NCBI RefSeq assembly: GCF_002796975.1
Contig: NZ_PEKV01000004.1
Location: forward strand, 23,552 to 77,667
From: Ferrovibrio sp.
GTDB taxonomy: Bacteria; Pseudomonadota; Alphaproteobacteria; Ferrovibrionales; Ferrovibrionaceae
Direction: 5' to 3'
Length of the DNA stretch: 54,116 nt
Below the pieces are notes generated by a model. It did not search any database. It was given only the letters and a program-made list of their open reading frames with translations, and was not told the origin of the DNA. How positions within the stretch are numbered: position 1 is the stretch's first letter; every line of letters begins with the position of its first letter. Below are positions 26,465 through 35,237 of this stretch, piece after piece. The position numbers were made by a program, and so were the translations under genes.

Positions 26465-26535
26465 TTCAGATTATTTAAGAAATATAATATATTGATATTA
26501 TTTATGCTTTCATGATCTGTAATTTAACTTTCTGA
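26465..26535. promoter_or_regulatory. AT-rich promoter region of the MocR gene
   Basis: About 70 bases of mostly A and T in a GC-rich window. It contains an inverted repeat, ATAATAT-ATTG-ATATTAT (26484-26501), and several TATA-like hexamers on the minus strand. It lies directly before the MocR start. It is probably the promoter and autoregulatory site. Confidence 0.5.
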
Positions 26536-26537
26536 GG

Positions 26538-27221
26538 TCATGGATGAAATACCGGTACCCCAAGAAGCTTCTCATGTCCATACAAGAACACTGCATAAAC
26601 AACTGCGGATATTACAAGATTGACGATTCCGATATCCGACCACTTCAGCCGCACTTTACCCTGCACAACCGCCTGCAGCGGCCAGATTGAGGTTTTCTGT
26701 CTAAATACTTGCCACTGCTCGCCGAATTGTGCTGCACGCTTGCGATCGATGGAAAACATGCCATTCACGGCTGTCACCAGGATCGCGCCGGCCAGCAGCC
26801 AATGCGCCACGTCCCCGTTGGCCACCATGTGAGTCCCAGCCCACAGGCTGAACGCCCAGAGCATCGGATGGCGGGTGATCTTGGTGAAGCCCCGCACCGG
26901 CAGCTCGCCTTTCAGGACCATGTCCGGTCCGGCCATGGTCGGGTTGCTGGGACGCAGGCTGCCGACCAGCAGCAGCACGGCCACCGGCATGACCAGCAGC
27001 GGGACCAGGGCCAGGGTCGAACTGGCCGGCCAGAATTCGACATACGGCGCCCGGACATAGGTCCAGATCAGGGCGGCGAGCGCCACGGCACTCAGGACCG
27101 AGAACAACCCCCGGTAGGCCGGCAGGCCAAGCCGACGGACCAGTCCCGGCCGCAGCGGACCGGCCACCACGACATGCAGCAGCACCCAGGCTAGGGCGGC
27201 CAGAATCAAGGGCATCATCAT
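26538..27221 (-). CDS. NnrU family membrane protein
   Basis: A 227-residue integral membrane protein with about six helices. It carries the NnrU/isoprenylcysteine methyltransferase-like signature FTKITRHPMLWAFSLWAGTHMVANGD and the later FGEQWQVFRQKTSIWPL. NnrU was described near denitrification genes in alphaproteobacteria, but most copies, like this one, are not next to nitrite or nitric-oxide reductase genes, and the function is unclear. The ATG overlaps the upstream Sel1-gene stop as ATGA, so the two are translationally coupled. Confidence 0.9.
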   Translation of the reverse strand: MMMPLILAALAWVLLHVVVAGPLRPGLVRRLGLPAYRGLFSVLSAVALAALIWTYVRAPYVEFWPASSTLALVPLLVMPVAVLLLVGSLRPSNPTMAGPDMVLKGELPVRGFTKITRHPMLWAFSLWAGTHMVANGDVAHWLLAGAILVTAVNGMFSIDRKRAAQFGEQWQVFRQKTSIWPLQAVVQGKVRLKWSDIGIVNLVISAVVYAVFLYGHEKLLGVPVFHP

Positions 27222-29044
27222 TCATCCTCCCGCTCGCGGCGGATGCCCGCAGCGAGCTGCTGCGCCGTCGCCGCCGCCCGGGCCAGTTCTGACGGCAGCA
27301 GCCGGCTTTCGATGTAACGACGGTTCCCGGCGGCCTCGGTCATGCCGAACTCCTCGGCCAGCCGCAGATAGGCCCAGCCCCGGACGGGATCGGCCGGCCG
27401 GCCCCCGCTGATATTGGCCTCGCCGCGATAGGTCAGGTCGCCGAGCACGAACAGCGCCTCGGGATGCCCCTGCAGGGCCGCCCGTTCGAGCCAGCGCCGC
27501 GCCGCGGCCGGATCGGCCGCACCGCCCTCCCCGGCCTCCAGCATCCGGGCCAGCTGGAACTGGGCGTCCGCATTGCCGCCGTCCGCCCCGACGCCATACC
27601 AGTGCCGGGCAGCCGGCAGATCGGCCGCGATACCCTCGCCGGCCTCCAGATAGGCGGCGTATTTGAAAGCGCCCGAGGCATGACCGTTCTCGGCCGCGCG
27701 GCGGAACCAGCCGATCGCCGCCGGCAGATCCTTCCTGGTGCCCTGCCAGCCCAGTTCCTGCCACAGCCCCCAGCGGAACTGCGACGGTGCATAACCCGCC
27801 TCGGCCTGGGCCGCGATCAGCTTCTGCGCCCGTGCCGGGTCCGCCGGGCGACCGCGTCCGGTGGCCAGATAAGTGGCAAAATTGTTCACGGCGGCGCCAT
27901 GCCCCTGCGCGGCGGCTTTTTCCCACCAGTCCATCGCCGCCGTCTGGTCCGCCGGTACGCCCTCGCCATTGAACAGAATGCTGGCCAGCAGGTTCTGCGC
28001 GTTGTCGATACCGCCCTCGGCGGCGCGCCGCAGATAAGGCAGTGCGCCGGCACGGTCGCGCGGACCGCCCTCGGCCTTGAACAGCATCTGCCCGGCAAGC
28101 GCAGCGGCAGGGATATGCCCCATATCGGCGGCGCGGATCGCGTCCTGACGCGCCTGCGCCAGGTTGAGAAGGCCGTACTGCGGACCGCTATGCAGCAGCG
28201 CGAGATTGTACCAGCCGCTCGGCTCGCCCTGCGCAGCCGCGGCGGCAAAAGCAGTCGCAGCGCGGCTCGGATCGCGCGGCGTGCCGAAACCGGCCATATA
28301 ATAGCGCCCAAGTTCGTTGAGCCCGGCCGCCAGCTCAGCCGCAGCGGCGCGGCGCGCCCAGGCAAAGCCACGTGCCGCCTGCGCCTCATCGCGTGCCTCG
28401 AGGACGACATACGCCAGATAGGCATCGGCAAACGGGTTGCCATCCTCGGCGGCGCTCTCCAGCAGTTTCCGACCACGCGACGGATCGGCCGGCACGACCT
28501 CGCCTTCGGTCAGCAGGCGCCCGAGCCGGTAGCGCGCATTGACGGCACCTGCAGCGACGGCACGCTCCAGCAACGCCATGGCCTCTTTTGCCTCTGCCGG
28601 GCGGCTCTGCAGGATCAGTTCGGCCAGATTGGCCCAGGCGGTTGCTTCACCCAGTTCGCCGGCACGCCGCAACGCCCGTTCGGCACCTGCAGCATCGGGC
28701 GGACCGCCGGCACCGGCTATCAGCATATAGCCCAGGCTGCCGAGGGCACGCGGATGATCCTGCGCCGCAGCCTTGGCAAACCAGCCGCGGGCAGCCGCAT
28801 CGTCGCGCGGCACGCCGAGCGAAAACTGATGGATCACGCCGACCTGATACTGGGCCTCGGCATTGCCTGCCTCGGCCCGCCGCAGCAGGGCGGGCAGATC
28901 GTCGACGGGTGCCACGGAAGGAGGCGCCTGCGGCGTGGAGAAACGGTCGCTGGGCCGCGCGACGGCGTCAGCGGTCAGCAGCAGGGCGAAAACGGAAACC
29001 GACAGCGCCAGCAAGCGGGCGCGACGGGAAAAACCGAAAAACAT
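27218..29044 (-). CDS. Sel1-repeat (SLR/TPR-like) exported protein
   Basis: A 608-residue protein made almost entirely of about a dozen Sel1-like repeats, each with the AQYQLGxxxxxGxGVPxDxxxAxxWxxxAAxxGxxxA pattern (for example VGVIHQFSLGVPRDDAAARGW). A signal peptide (RRARLLALSVSVFALLLTADAVA) occupies the first 30 residues, so it should be periplasmic. Sel1 proteins act as scaffolds for protein-protein contacts in signalling or envelope processes. The ATG at 29044 is two bases after the stop of the upstream small gene; an open frame continues upstream but is antisense or overlapping. It forms a three-gene operon with the 87-residue orphan and NnrU. Confidence 0.88.
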   Translation of the reverse strand: MFFGFSRRARLLALSVSVFALLLTADAVARPSDRFSTPQAPPSVAPVDDLPALLRRAEAGNAEAQYQVGVIHQFSLGVPRDDAAARGWFAKAAAQDHPRALGSLGYMLIAGAGGPPDAAGAERALRRAGELGEATAWANLAELILQSRPAEAKEAMALLERAVAAGAVNARYRLGRLLTEGEVVPADPSRGRKLLESAAEDGNPFADAYLAYVVLEARDEAQAARGFAWARRAAAAELAAGLNELGRYYMAGFGTPRDPSRAATAFAAAAAQGEPSGWYNLALLHSGPQYGLLNLAQARQDAIRAADMGHIPAAALAGQMLFKAEGGPRDRAGALPYLRRAAEGGIDNAQNLLASILFNGEGVPADQTAAMDWWEKAAAQGHGAAVNNFATYLATGRGRPADPARAQKLIAAQAEAGYAPSQFRWGLWQELGWQGTRKDLPAAIGWFRRAAENGHASGAFKYAAYLEAGEGIAADLPAARHWYGVGADGGNADAQFQLARMLEAGEGGAADPAAARRWLERAALQGHPEALFVLGDLTYRGEANISGGRPADPVRGWAYLRLAEEFGMTEAAGNRRYIESRLLPSELARAAATAQQLAAGIRREREDE

Positions 29045-29046
29045 GC

Positions 29047-29310
29047 TCAATGCCTGATGTCGAACAGCGCGCGGCCCGTGGGAGTCAGCTTGCAGACCAG
29101 CCAGTCGGGCTTGATCGGATTCTCGAACCAGGGTTCGGCCCAACCGGCCTTGATGCAGGATTCGATGGTATGGGCGCTGATCTGCTGGCCGTGCTCATCG
29201 AACAGCGGCAGTTTTCCACCCGGCTGGCGCAGGCCTCGACGCAGATAGCGCAATTGCGCATCCGACGGCTTGCCCTGAGCCATGCGAACGAACCGGCTGT
29301 TATCGGCCAT
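29047..29310 (-). CDS. conserved small protein of unknown function
   Basis: An 87-residue cytoplasmic protein with an excellent AGGAGGGGG ribosome-binding site. It has a helical basic first half (SDAQLRYLRRGLRQPGGKLPLF), a middle ISAHTIESCIKAGWAEPWF, and an end LVCKLTPTGRALFDI. This last part resembles the wing of a winged-helix domain (the LTxxGRxxL pattern common in MarR-like proteins), so nucleic-acid binding is a guess. I do not recognise a named family. It is the first gene of the operon with the Sel1 and NnrU genes. Confidence 0.7.
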   Translation of the reverse strand: MADNSRFVRMAQGKPSDAQLRYLRRGLRQPGGKLPLFDEHGQQISAHTIESCIKAGWAEPWFENPIKPDWLVCKLTPTGRALFDIRH

Positions 29311-29423
29311 CGCCCCCTCCTGCTCGGCTGTATCCTATGTGATGCGCCGCCCGGCCGGCAACACCAGCCCGGCCCAGTGCCCCAACATTTGCGAACGGAT
29401 CGCATATGGCTTAAAGCAGGGCG

Positions 29424-31109
29424 GTGACCGACACCGCCGCCCCATCCCCCGTGACCGCCCCGCTGCTGCGCAACCGCCAGACGGCGACCTGGCTGGCGTT
29501 CGCTGCGCTCGTCGCCCTGGTGATTGCTGCGCCGATCCTGGCCATCCTGGTCAACCTCGGCCGGCCGGCGCCCGATGTCTGGCAGCATCTGGTCTCGACG
29601 GTATTGCCCGAGATGCTGCGCAATACGGTGCTGCTGATGGTCGGCGTCGGGCTGGGTGCGATGGCCATCGGCACCGGTTGCGCCTGGCTGGTGACGATGA
29701 CGGAATTCCCCGGCCGGCGCCTGCTGTCCTGGGCGCTGTTCCTGCCGCTTGCCATGCCAGCTTATGTCAGCGCCTTCGTCTACAGCGACCTGCTTCAGTT
29801 TGCCGGACCTGTGCAAACCACACTGCGCGAAACCTTCGGCTGGCAGCGCGGCGACTACTGGTTCCCCGACTTCATGTCGCTGCAGGGCGCCATCGCGCTC
29901 TTCATCTTCGGCTTCTACCCTTACGTCTTCATGCTGACGCGCGCCGCCTTCCTCGATCAGTCGGTCTGCGTGCTGGAAGTGGGCCGCACGCTCGGCCTCG
30001 GACCGTGGACGCGCTTCTGGCGCATCGCCCTGCCACTGGCGCGGCCGATGATCGCCGGCGGCGTGGCGCTGGTGCTGATGGAAACGCTGGCCGATTTCGG
30101 CGCCGTCAGCTGGCTCGGCGTCCCAACCTTCACCACTGCGATCTATCGCACCTGGTTCGGCATGGGCGACGTGACGGCCGCAGCGCAACTGGCCGCCGTA
30201 CTGCTGATCTTCGTGCTTGCCGCGGTCATGCTGGAGCGCGCCAGCCGGCAGGCCAAGCGCTTCCACCATACATCGGCACGCACGCGACCGCTGCCGCTGC
30301 GCCCGCTGCCGCCGCTGCAGGCGACGCTGGCGATTCTGGCCTGCCTGTTGCCGATCCTGCTCGGCTTCCTGCTGCCGGGCGGCTGGCTGGTGCATCTGGC
30401 GTGGGAGGAAGGCGACGGCTTCAGCTTTGGCCGGCTCGCCGGTTTCACGGCCAACAGTTTTATCCTCGCCAGCGTTTCCGCAGTTTTGCTGATCGTGGTA
30501 GCGCTCGGCCTCGCCTACATGCATCGCATCACCAGCAATCGTGCCGCCAACTGGCTGATCCGTCTCGCGACCATGGGCTATGCCGTACCGGGTTCGGTGA
30601 TCGCCATCGGGGTGTTGCTGCCCCTCGCCGCGTTCGATCATGTGATCGACCACTGGCTGGAAAAGCTGTTCGGCATTTCCTCCGGCCTGCTGCTGAGCGG
30701 CACGGTCGCGGCATTGTTCTATGCCTATCTGGTGCGCTTCCTGGCGGTGGCCTTCAACGCGGTGGATGGCGGGCTGCACCGCATACGGCCAAGCCTTGAT
30801 CAGGCCGCCCGCGTGCTGGGCGAAACGCCGCTGGGCGTCGTACGCCGTGTTCATGCTCCGCTGCTGCGCGGCAGCCTGCTGACCGCCGCCCTGCTGATTT
30901 TCGTCGACGTTCTGAAAGAACTGCCAGCCACCCTGATCGTGCGGCCGTTCGATTTCGACACCTTGGCCGTCCGGGTTTACCAACTGGCCAGTGACGAGCG
31001 TCTGGCCGAGGCTTCCACCGGCTCCCTGATCATTGTGGCGGTGAGCCTGATTCCCGTAATCTGGCTGCATAGGGTGGTGGCGCGATCTCGTCCGGGCGAT
31101 TCGGCCTGA
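29424..31109 (+). CDS. iron(III)-type ABC transporter permease, fused double unit
   Basis: A 561-residue permease with about twelve helices, made of two binding-protein-dependent transport modules as in FbpB/SfuB/AfuB. The EAA loops read EVGRTLGLGPWTRFWRIALPLARP in the first half and QAARVLGETPLGVVRRVHAPLLRG in the second. The KELPATLIVRPFDFDTLAVRVYQ end is typical of ferric iron permeases. It starts with GTG at 29424. The likely partner binding protein is encoded 3 kb away on the minus strand; no ATPase gene of this type is in the window. Confidence 0.9.
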   Translation: MTDTAAPSPVTAPLLRNRQTATWLAFAALVALVIAAPILAILVNLGRPAPDVWQHLVSTVLPEMLRNTVLLMVGVGLGAMAIGTGCAWLVTMTEFPGRRLLSWALFLPLAMPAYVSAFVYSDLLQFAGPVQTTLRETFGWQRGDYWFPDFMSLQGAIALFIFGFYPYVFMLTRAAFLDQSVCVLEVGRTLGLGPWTRFWRIALPLARPMIAGGVALVLMETLADFGAVSWLGVPTFTTAIYRTWFGMGDVTAAAQLAAVLLIFVLAAVMLERASRQAKRFHHTSARTRPLPLRPLPPLQATLAILACLLPILLGFLLPGGWLVHLAWEEGDGFSFGRLAGFTANSFILASVSAVLLIVVALGLAYMHRITSNRAANWLIRLATMGYAVPGSVIAIGVLLPLAAFDHVIDHWLEKLFGISSGLLLSGTVAALFYAYLVRFLAVAFNAVDGGLHRIRPSLDQAARVLGETPLGVVRRVHAPLLRGSLLTAALLIFVDVLKELPATLIVRPFDFDTLAVRVYQLASDERLAEASTGSLIIVAVSLIPVIWLHRVVARSRPGDSA

Positions 31110-31163
31110 GGTGGCCTCCCGGCGACATCCGCCGATCACGCAACAGTTGCAGGGTTCGAGATC

Positions 31164-32714
31164 ATGAGTAATCCAGTCAGTGACATGCTTATGCAGCAGG
31201 CCGGGGTTGGTACCGACCCGGTGGCAGCGGCAGTGGCCATTGCCAATCAAGGTAATCTCGATGCCGCCCAGCAGATGCTGCAGGATGTGCTGAAGCGCAC
31301 GCCGAAGCATGCCGAAGCGTGGTTCCGTCTTGGCCAGGTTCATGCCTCGCGCAACGAGTTCAAGCCGGCTATCCAGGCTTTCAAGCGTACCGTCGGCATC
31401 ATGCCGCAGGCTCCTGAAGGCCATGTGCATCTGGGCAATACCTATCTGCGCCACGGTCGTCCGAGCCAGGCGGCGCAGGCCTATCGCGAAGGCCTGAAGT
31501 TCCATCCCGGCTATGCGCTGCTGCATTTCAATCACGGCGTGGCCCTGAAGCAGCTGGGCGATGTCGCCATGGCGATTGCCGCTTACAATGCGGCGATCAC
31601 TCTCGACCCCAATTACGCGCCGAGCCATTTCAGCCTGGGCAACGCCCTGCGGGAAAGCGGCAAGCTGCAGGAAGCGGAAGCCAGCTATCGCCGCGCCATC
31701 GCGCTACAGCCCAACTATACCGGTGCATATGTCAACCTCAGCGGCATGTTGGCGGCGCAGGAGAAACATCTCGAGGCGCTGGAAGCCGGCTTCGCTGCGC
31801 TGAAGCTGGACCCTCATCAGCCCGACGCCCTGCGCAACGTCTCGATGTCACTGTACAAGCTCGGCCGTTTTGCCGAAGGCGTGCAGGTTGCCCTGCTTGC
31901 CCTCAATGCTTTGCCCGACAACACGATCTTCCAGTATCACATGGGCGAAATGCTCTACGGCCTGATGCGCAGCGGCGACGAAGCCAAGGCGCGTGAGCAT
32001 GCCGCGCAATGGAAAGCTGCTTTCCCGGACGACCCGGTGGCGCAGCATATGGCCTCGGCCGTGCTCGGTGGCCAGGTGCCGGAGCGCGCCGGCGATACCT
32101 ATGTGCGCGAGACCTTCGACCGGTTCGCCGCCGATTTCGAGACTGTGTTGGGTGGCCTCGGCTATCGCGTGCCTGAACTGCTCTGCACCGCGATCAAGGA
32201 TGAAATGCCGGGCCGCACTGGCCTGTCGGTGCTGGATGCCGGCTGCGGCACCGGACTCTGCGCACCCTTCCTGCGTCCGACGGCAAAGTCGCTGGTCGGC
32301 GTCGATCTGAGCGGTGGCATGCTGGAGAAGGCGCGCGCCCGCAAGATTTACGACTCCCTGCACGAAACCGAACTGGGCGTGTTCCTCGCCAAGACAAGCG
32401 ACCGTTACGACGTTTCGGTGGCAGCCGACGTGTTCTGCTATTTCGGCGCGCTGACGCCGAGCTTCACGGCGCTCGCAGCGAAGATGACCCCGCAAGGCGT
32501 GTTCGGCTTCACGGTCGAGGCGATGCCGGAAGGCATGCATGTCGCGGAGGGCTATCGCCTTGGCCCGACCGGGCGTTACCAGCATGATGAGGCCTACGTG
32601 AAACAGGCGCTGGAGCAGGCCGGCTTCAGCCTTCTGCGCTTCGATCAGACGCACGGCCGCGAAGAGATGGGGCAGCCGGTGCCATGCTTCATGGTGCTCG
32701 CCCGCCGCGCCTGA
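31164..32714 (+). CDS. TPR-repeat SAM-dependent methyltransferase
   Basis: A 516-residue fusion. Residues about 20-285 hold around seven tetratricopeptide repeats (for example AEAWFRLGQVHASRNEFKPA and APSHFSLGNALRESGKLQEA). The remainder is a class I methyltransferase with motif I VLDAGCGTGLCAPF near residue 354, then VGVDLSGGMLEKAR and the acidic loop YDVSVAADVFCYFG. The TPR part probably docks a protein partner whose substrate is methylated. Related TPR-methyltransferases occur widely in alphaproteobacteria, and their targets are mostly undefined. It lies 54 bases after the permease and may be co-transcribed. Confidence 0.88.
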   Translation: MSNPVSDMLMQQAGVGTDPVAAAVAIANQGNLDAAQQMLQDVLKRTPKHAEAWFRLGQVHASRNEFKPAIQAFKRTVGIMPQAPEGHVHLGNTYLRHGRPSQAAQAYREGLKFHPGYALLHFNHGVALKQLGDVAMAIAAYNAAITLDPNYAPSHFSLGNALRESGKLQEAEASYRRAIALQPNYTGAYVNLSGMLAAQEKHLEALEAGFAALKLDPHQPDALRNVSMSLYKLGRFAEGVQVALLALNALPDNTIFQYHMGEMLYGLMRSGDEAKAREHAAQWKAAFPDDPVAQHMASAVLGGQVPERAGDTYVRETFDRFAADFETVLGGLGYRVPELLCTAIKDEMPGRTGLSVLDAGCGTGLCAPFLRPTAKSLVGVDLSGGMLEKARARKIYDSLHETELGVFLAKTSDRYDVSVAADVFCYFGALTPSFTALAAKMTPQGVFGFTVEAMPEGMHVAEGYRLGPTGRYQHDEAYVKQALEQAGFSLLRFDQTHGREEMGQPVPCFMVLARRA

Positions 32715-32750
32715 TCCGCTCAGGCTCACACGCTCGGCGCTGCAGTCCGC

Positions 32751-32790
32751 AGCGACCGGCGCCCCAGTATTGTTCCCGGCGCCGGTCGCT
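32751..32790 (+). repeat. 13-bp perfect stem-loop between the methyltransferase and the unknown gene
   Basis: AGCGACCGGCGCC (32751-32763) is exactly complementary to GGCGCCGGTCGCT (32778-32790) across a 14-base loop. Only TTGCC follows on the plus strand, so there is no U-tract. It could be an attenuator, a processing or stability element, or a Rho-independent-like pause for the methyltransferase transcript. Confidence 0.65.
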
Positions 32791-32817
32791 TTGCCGGAAC
32801 GGAGCGCCATACCGATC

Positions 32818-34017
32818 ATGACCGTCAGCCAGCAGACCACGCTCCACCCTCGCCAGATTCCGAATTTCATCCCGGAATCTCCGTTCAAGCGCGAGATGAA
32901 CGGCCGGTTCCGCGACGAGATCCAGGATTTGCGCCGCCATGTCATGGACATGCACAGCACCGGCCATGAACCGATCTGCTCGACGCAGATCCTGGGCGAA
33001 GCGCGCGACCTGATGAACTACACCAATGACGCCGCGGCCGTGCGCGCCCGACTGGACGACCTGCGTGCGACGCTGAGCCAGCCGAACCAGGATTATGCCT
33101 ACGAGCAGTCGGCCGAGGATGGCTCCTGGGGTGGCTGCTACAAAGCCTGGTATCTGCGGCTCGATGCCAGCGTCGATCCGATGAAGGAACTGGTGGAGGC
33201 CGGGAAACGCCCGCCGCATCCGCTGCGCTTCTTCGAACCGGTCAATACGCCGGAAAAAATGCGCAGCTATCTGGACAGCCTGCTGATCTCGGACGTCAAG
33301 GCAACCGGGGTCGACAACCGCAAGGAACTCAACTACGCGATCACCAGCTTGGCGCAGATCCTGTTCAAGCCGAAGGTCGCCGCACTGCTGCCCGACGGCA
33401 CGCCGGTGAAGAAACTGGCCGCCACGCTGCAGGATTTCCTCGACAACAAGGCACAGAATCCGGAAACCGGCTTCTGGGGTGCCTGGTACACGATCGACGG
33501 CGAGCTGAAGAAAACCAACGATCTCAGCATCACTTTCCATGCCATCAGTTACCGCTCGGACGACCCGCCGCATATGCGCGAACTGGCCGATACGCTGTTT
33601 GCCATGCGCGCCGACCGCTATCCCTATGGCTGGCGCGACCAGGGCAAGCAGAACAACCATCATGCCTATGACGTCGCCCGCCTGCTGCGCCGTACCTGGC
33701 CGTATATGACGGCAGAGCAGCAGGCGCGTGCAACCGCCGAACTCACCGTCATGGTCGCACGTTCGCTCAATATCTCGATCCGCTCAGACGGCCGTTTCGA
33801 CGACGAGCCTTATACGAGTCCGGCCGAGGCCTATTACTTCGGCGTGTCCTTTCTGGACGAAGTGGGCTTCTTCCGCCCCAGCCGCCGCTTCTGGACGCCG
33901 CTGGAAACCAGCGATGCAGACTCGCTGCGCGCCGTGCTGCTGCAGCATCTGCAGAAGATGGATCAGCGCAACGCCGTGGTGACCGCGGCCCTGCGCAAGC
34001 TGACTGCTACGGACTAA
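32818..34017 (+). CDS. unrecognised 399-residue protein, possible alpha/alpha-toroid fold
   Basis: No named family is recognised. The protein has no signal peptide or membrane segment. Aromatic-glycine motifs recur at intervals: GSWGGCYKAWY (103-112), ETGFWGAWYT (216-225), YPYGWRDQ (268-275) and DGRFDDEPY (324-332), with helical stretches between. This spacing resembles the QW-like motifs of alpha/alpha-toroid proteins such as terpenoid cyclases and six-hairpin glycosidases, which is only a structural guess. NNHHAYDVARLLRRTW gives a polar His/Asp cluster that could be catalytic. The ATG at 32818 is preferred; CGGAGCG lies 13 bases upstream. It is flanked by the TPR-methyltransferase and a terminator. 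Confidence 0.6.
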   Translation: MTVSQQTTLHPRQIPNFIPESPFKREMNGRFRDEIQDLRRHVMDMHSTGHEPICSTQILGEARDLMNYTNDAAAVRARLDDLRATLSQPNQDYAYEQSAEDGSWGGCYKAWYLRLDASVDPMKELVEAGKRPPHPLRFFEPVNTPEKMRSYLDSLLISDVKATGVDNRKELNYAITSLAQILFKPKVAALLPDGTPVKKLAATLQDFLDNKAQNPETGFWGAWYTIDGELKKTNDLSITFHAISYRSDDPPHMRELADTLFAMRADRYPYGWRDQGKQNNHHAYDVARLLRRTWPYMTAEQQARATAELTVMVARSLNISIRSDGRFDDEPYTSPAEAYYFGVSFLDEVGFFRPSRRFWTPLETSDADSLRAVLLQHLQKMDQRNAVVTAALRKLTATD

Positions 34018-34057
34018 ATTTTCTTCCAGTCTAATCGCCGGGTGCTGCAGGCACAAA

Positions 34058-34081
34058 AAGGGCGGGGTTTTCCCCGCCCTT
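34058..34081 (-). terminator. intrinsic terminator, usable from both sides
   Basis: A perfect 10-bp stem, AAGGGCGGGG against CCCCGCCCTT, with a TTTT loop. On the minus strand it is followed by further T residues, making a strong terminator for the iron-binding-protein gene that ends at 34123. It also separates the convergent plus-strand gene ending at 34017. Confidence 0.9.
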
Positions 34082-34122
34082 CGTGTCGTCGGTATCTCCG
34101 GCTGTTACGTCCAGCCGGCCAA

Positions 34123-35178
34123 TTACTTCCAACCAGCCCTGTCCATCAGCTTGAGCGCTTCTTCGTTGTTGCGGCCGAAGACAGCGGCGCTGATCTGATC
34201 TTCCTTGAAGTTGCCCCAGGCCTGGATCACCGGGTGCAGCGGCACGCCGGCCACCACCGGATACTCGTAATTACCCTTGGCGAAGTAATTCTGTGCCTCG
34301 GGCGAGGCCAGGTATTCGAGGAACCTGATGGCATTCGCCTTGTTCGGCGAATGCCTGGCCACGCCGGCACCGGAGATGTTCACATGGGTGCCACGGTCGC
34401 CCTGGTTCGGGAAGATCACCGCCAGCCTGGAGGCCACGTCCTTCTCGTCCGCCTTGGACGAGTTGATCAGGCGCGCGAAGTAGTAGGTGTTCGACACCGC
34501 CACATCGCCTTCGCCGGCTGCGACTGCCTTGAGCTGGTCGGTGTCGCCGCCCTTCGGCGCACGCGCCAGGTTGGCAACCACATGCCTGGCCCAGATTTCG
34601 GTCGCCTGCGCGCCGAGCGTGGCGATCATCGAGCCGACCAGCGACTGGTTATACACGTTGGTGGAGGAACGGATCAGCAGGCGGCCCTTCCATTTCGGAT
34701 CGGCGAGATCCTCGTAGCGGGCGAGATCGCCCGGCTTCACCTTGTCCTTGTTGACCACGAAGACACGGGCACGCTTGGAGAAGCCGAACCAGTGGCCTTC
34801 GGGCTCGCGTAGATTGGCGGGGATCGCCTTCTCCAGCGTGGCGTTCCTGATCGGCTGCAGCAGGCCGTTCTGCTGCGCGCGCCACAGGCGGCCGGCATCC
34901 ACGGTAATCAGCACGTCGGCCGGACTCTTGTCACCCTCGGCGCGCATGCGCTGCAGCAGCGCATCCTCGCTCGCCTCGATGCGGTTGATCTTGATGCCGG
35001 TCTGCTTGGTGAAATTCTCGTACAGCGCCTCGTCGGTGTCGTAGTGGCGCGAGGAATACAGATTCACGACCTTGTCCTGCGCGGCAGCTACCTGGGGCAG
35101 GATGACCGTGGCGCCGGCAGCGAAGCCGAGCAGCAGTAAGCGTCGGGAAAGCGAAGCGGTAACGAAGCGAGCGAGCAT
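34123..35178 (-). CDS. Fe(3+) ABC transporter substrate-binding protein
   Basis: A 351-residue periplasmic protein of the FbpA/FutA/AfuA type. The signal peptide (LSRRLLLLGFAAGATVILPQVAAA) is followed by the typical VVNLYSSRHYDTDEALYENFTKQTGIKI. The paired tyrosines of the metal site are suggested by SNTYYFARL, and NISGAGVARHSPNKANAIRFLEYLASPEAQNYFA is a family hallmark. CAGGAG precedes the ATG at 35178. It is the probable partner of the permease at 29424-31109 but is transcribed oppositely from its own promoter. Confidence 0.93.
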   Translation of the reverse strand: MLARFVTASLSRRLLLLGFAAGATVILPQVAAAQDKVVNLYSSRHYDTDEALYENFTKQTGIKINRIEASEDALLQRMRAEGDKSPADVLITVDAGRLWRAQQNGLLQPIRNATLEKAIPANLREPEGHWFGFSKRARVFVVNKDKVKPGDLARYEDLADPKWKGRLLIRSSTNVYNQSLVGSMIATLGAQATEIWARHVVANLARAPKGGDTDQLKAVAAGEGDVAVSNTYYFARLINSSKADEKDVASRLAVIFPNQGDRGTHVNISGAGVARHSPNKANAIRFLEYLASPEAQNYFAKGNYEYPVVAGVPLHPVIQAWGNFKEDQISAAVFGRNNEEALKLMDRAGWK

Positions 35179-35237
35179 AAATGGCTCCTGGAAGGTGTTT
35201 CTGCGAATGACTTGCAAACGATATGTAGCACCGGCTT

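Noticed and set aside
29085..31628. 847-codon open frame antisense to the iron permease
   Set aside because: Low-complexity Gln/His/Arg/Gly translation with no domain pattern; the plus-strand permease has clear EAA loops and helices.
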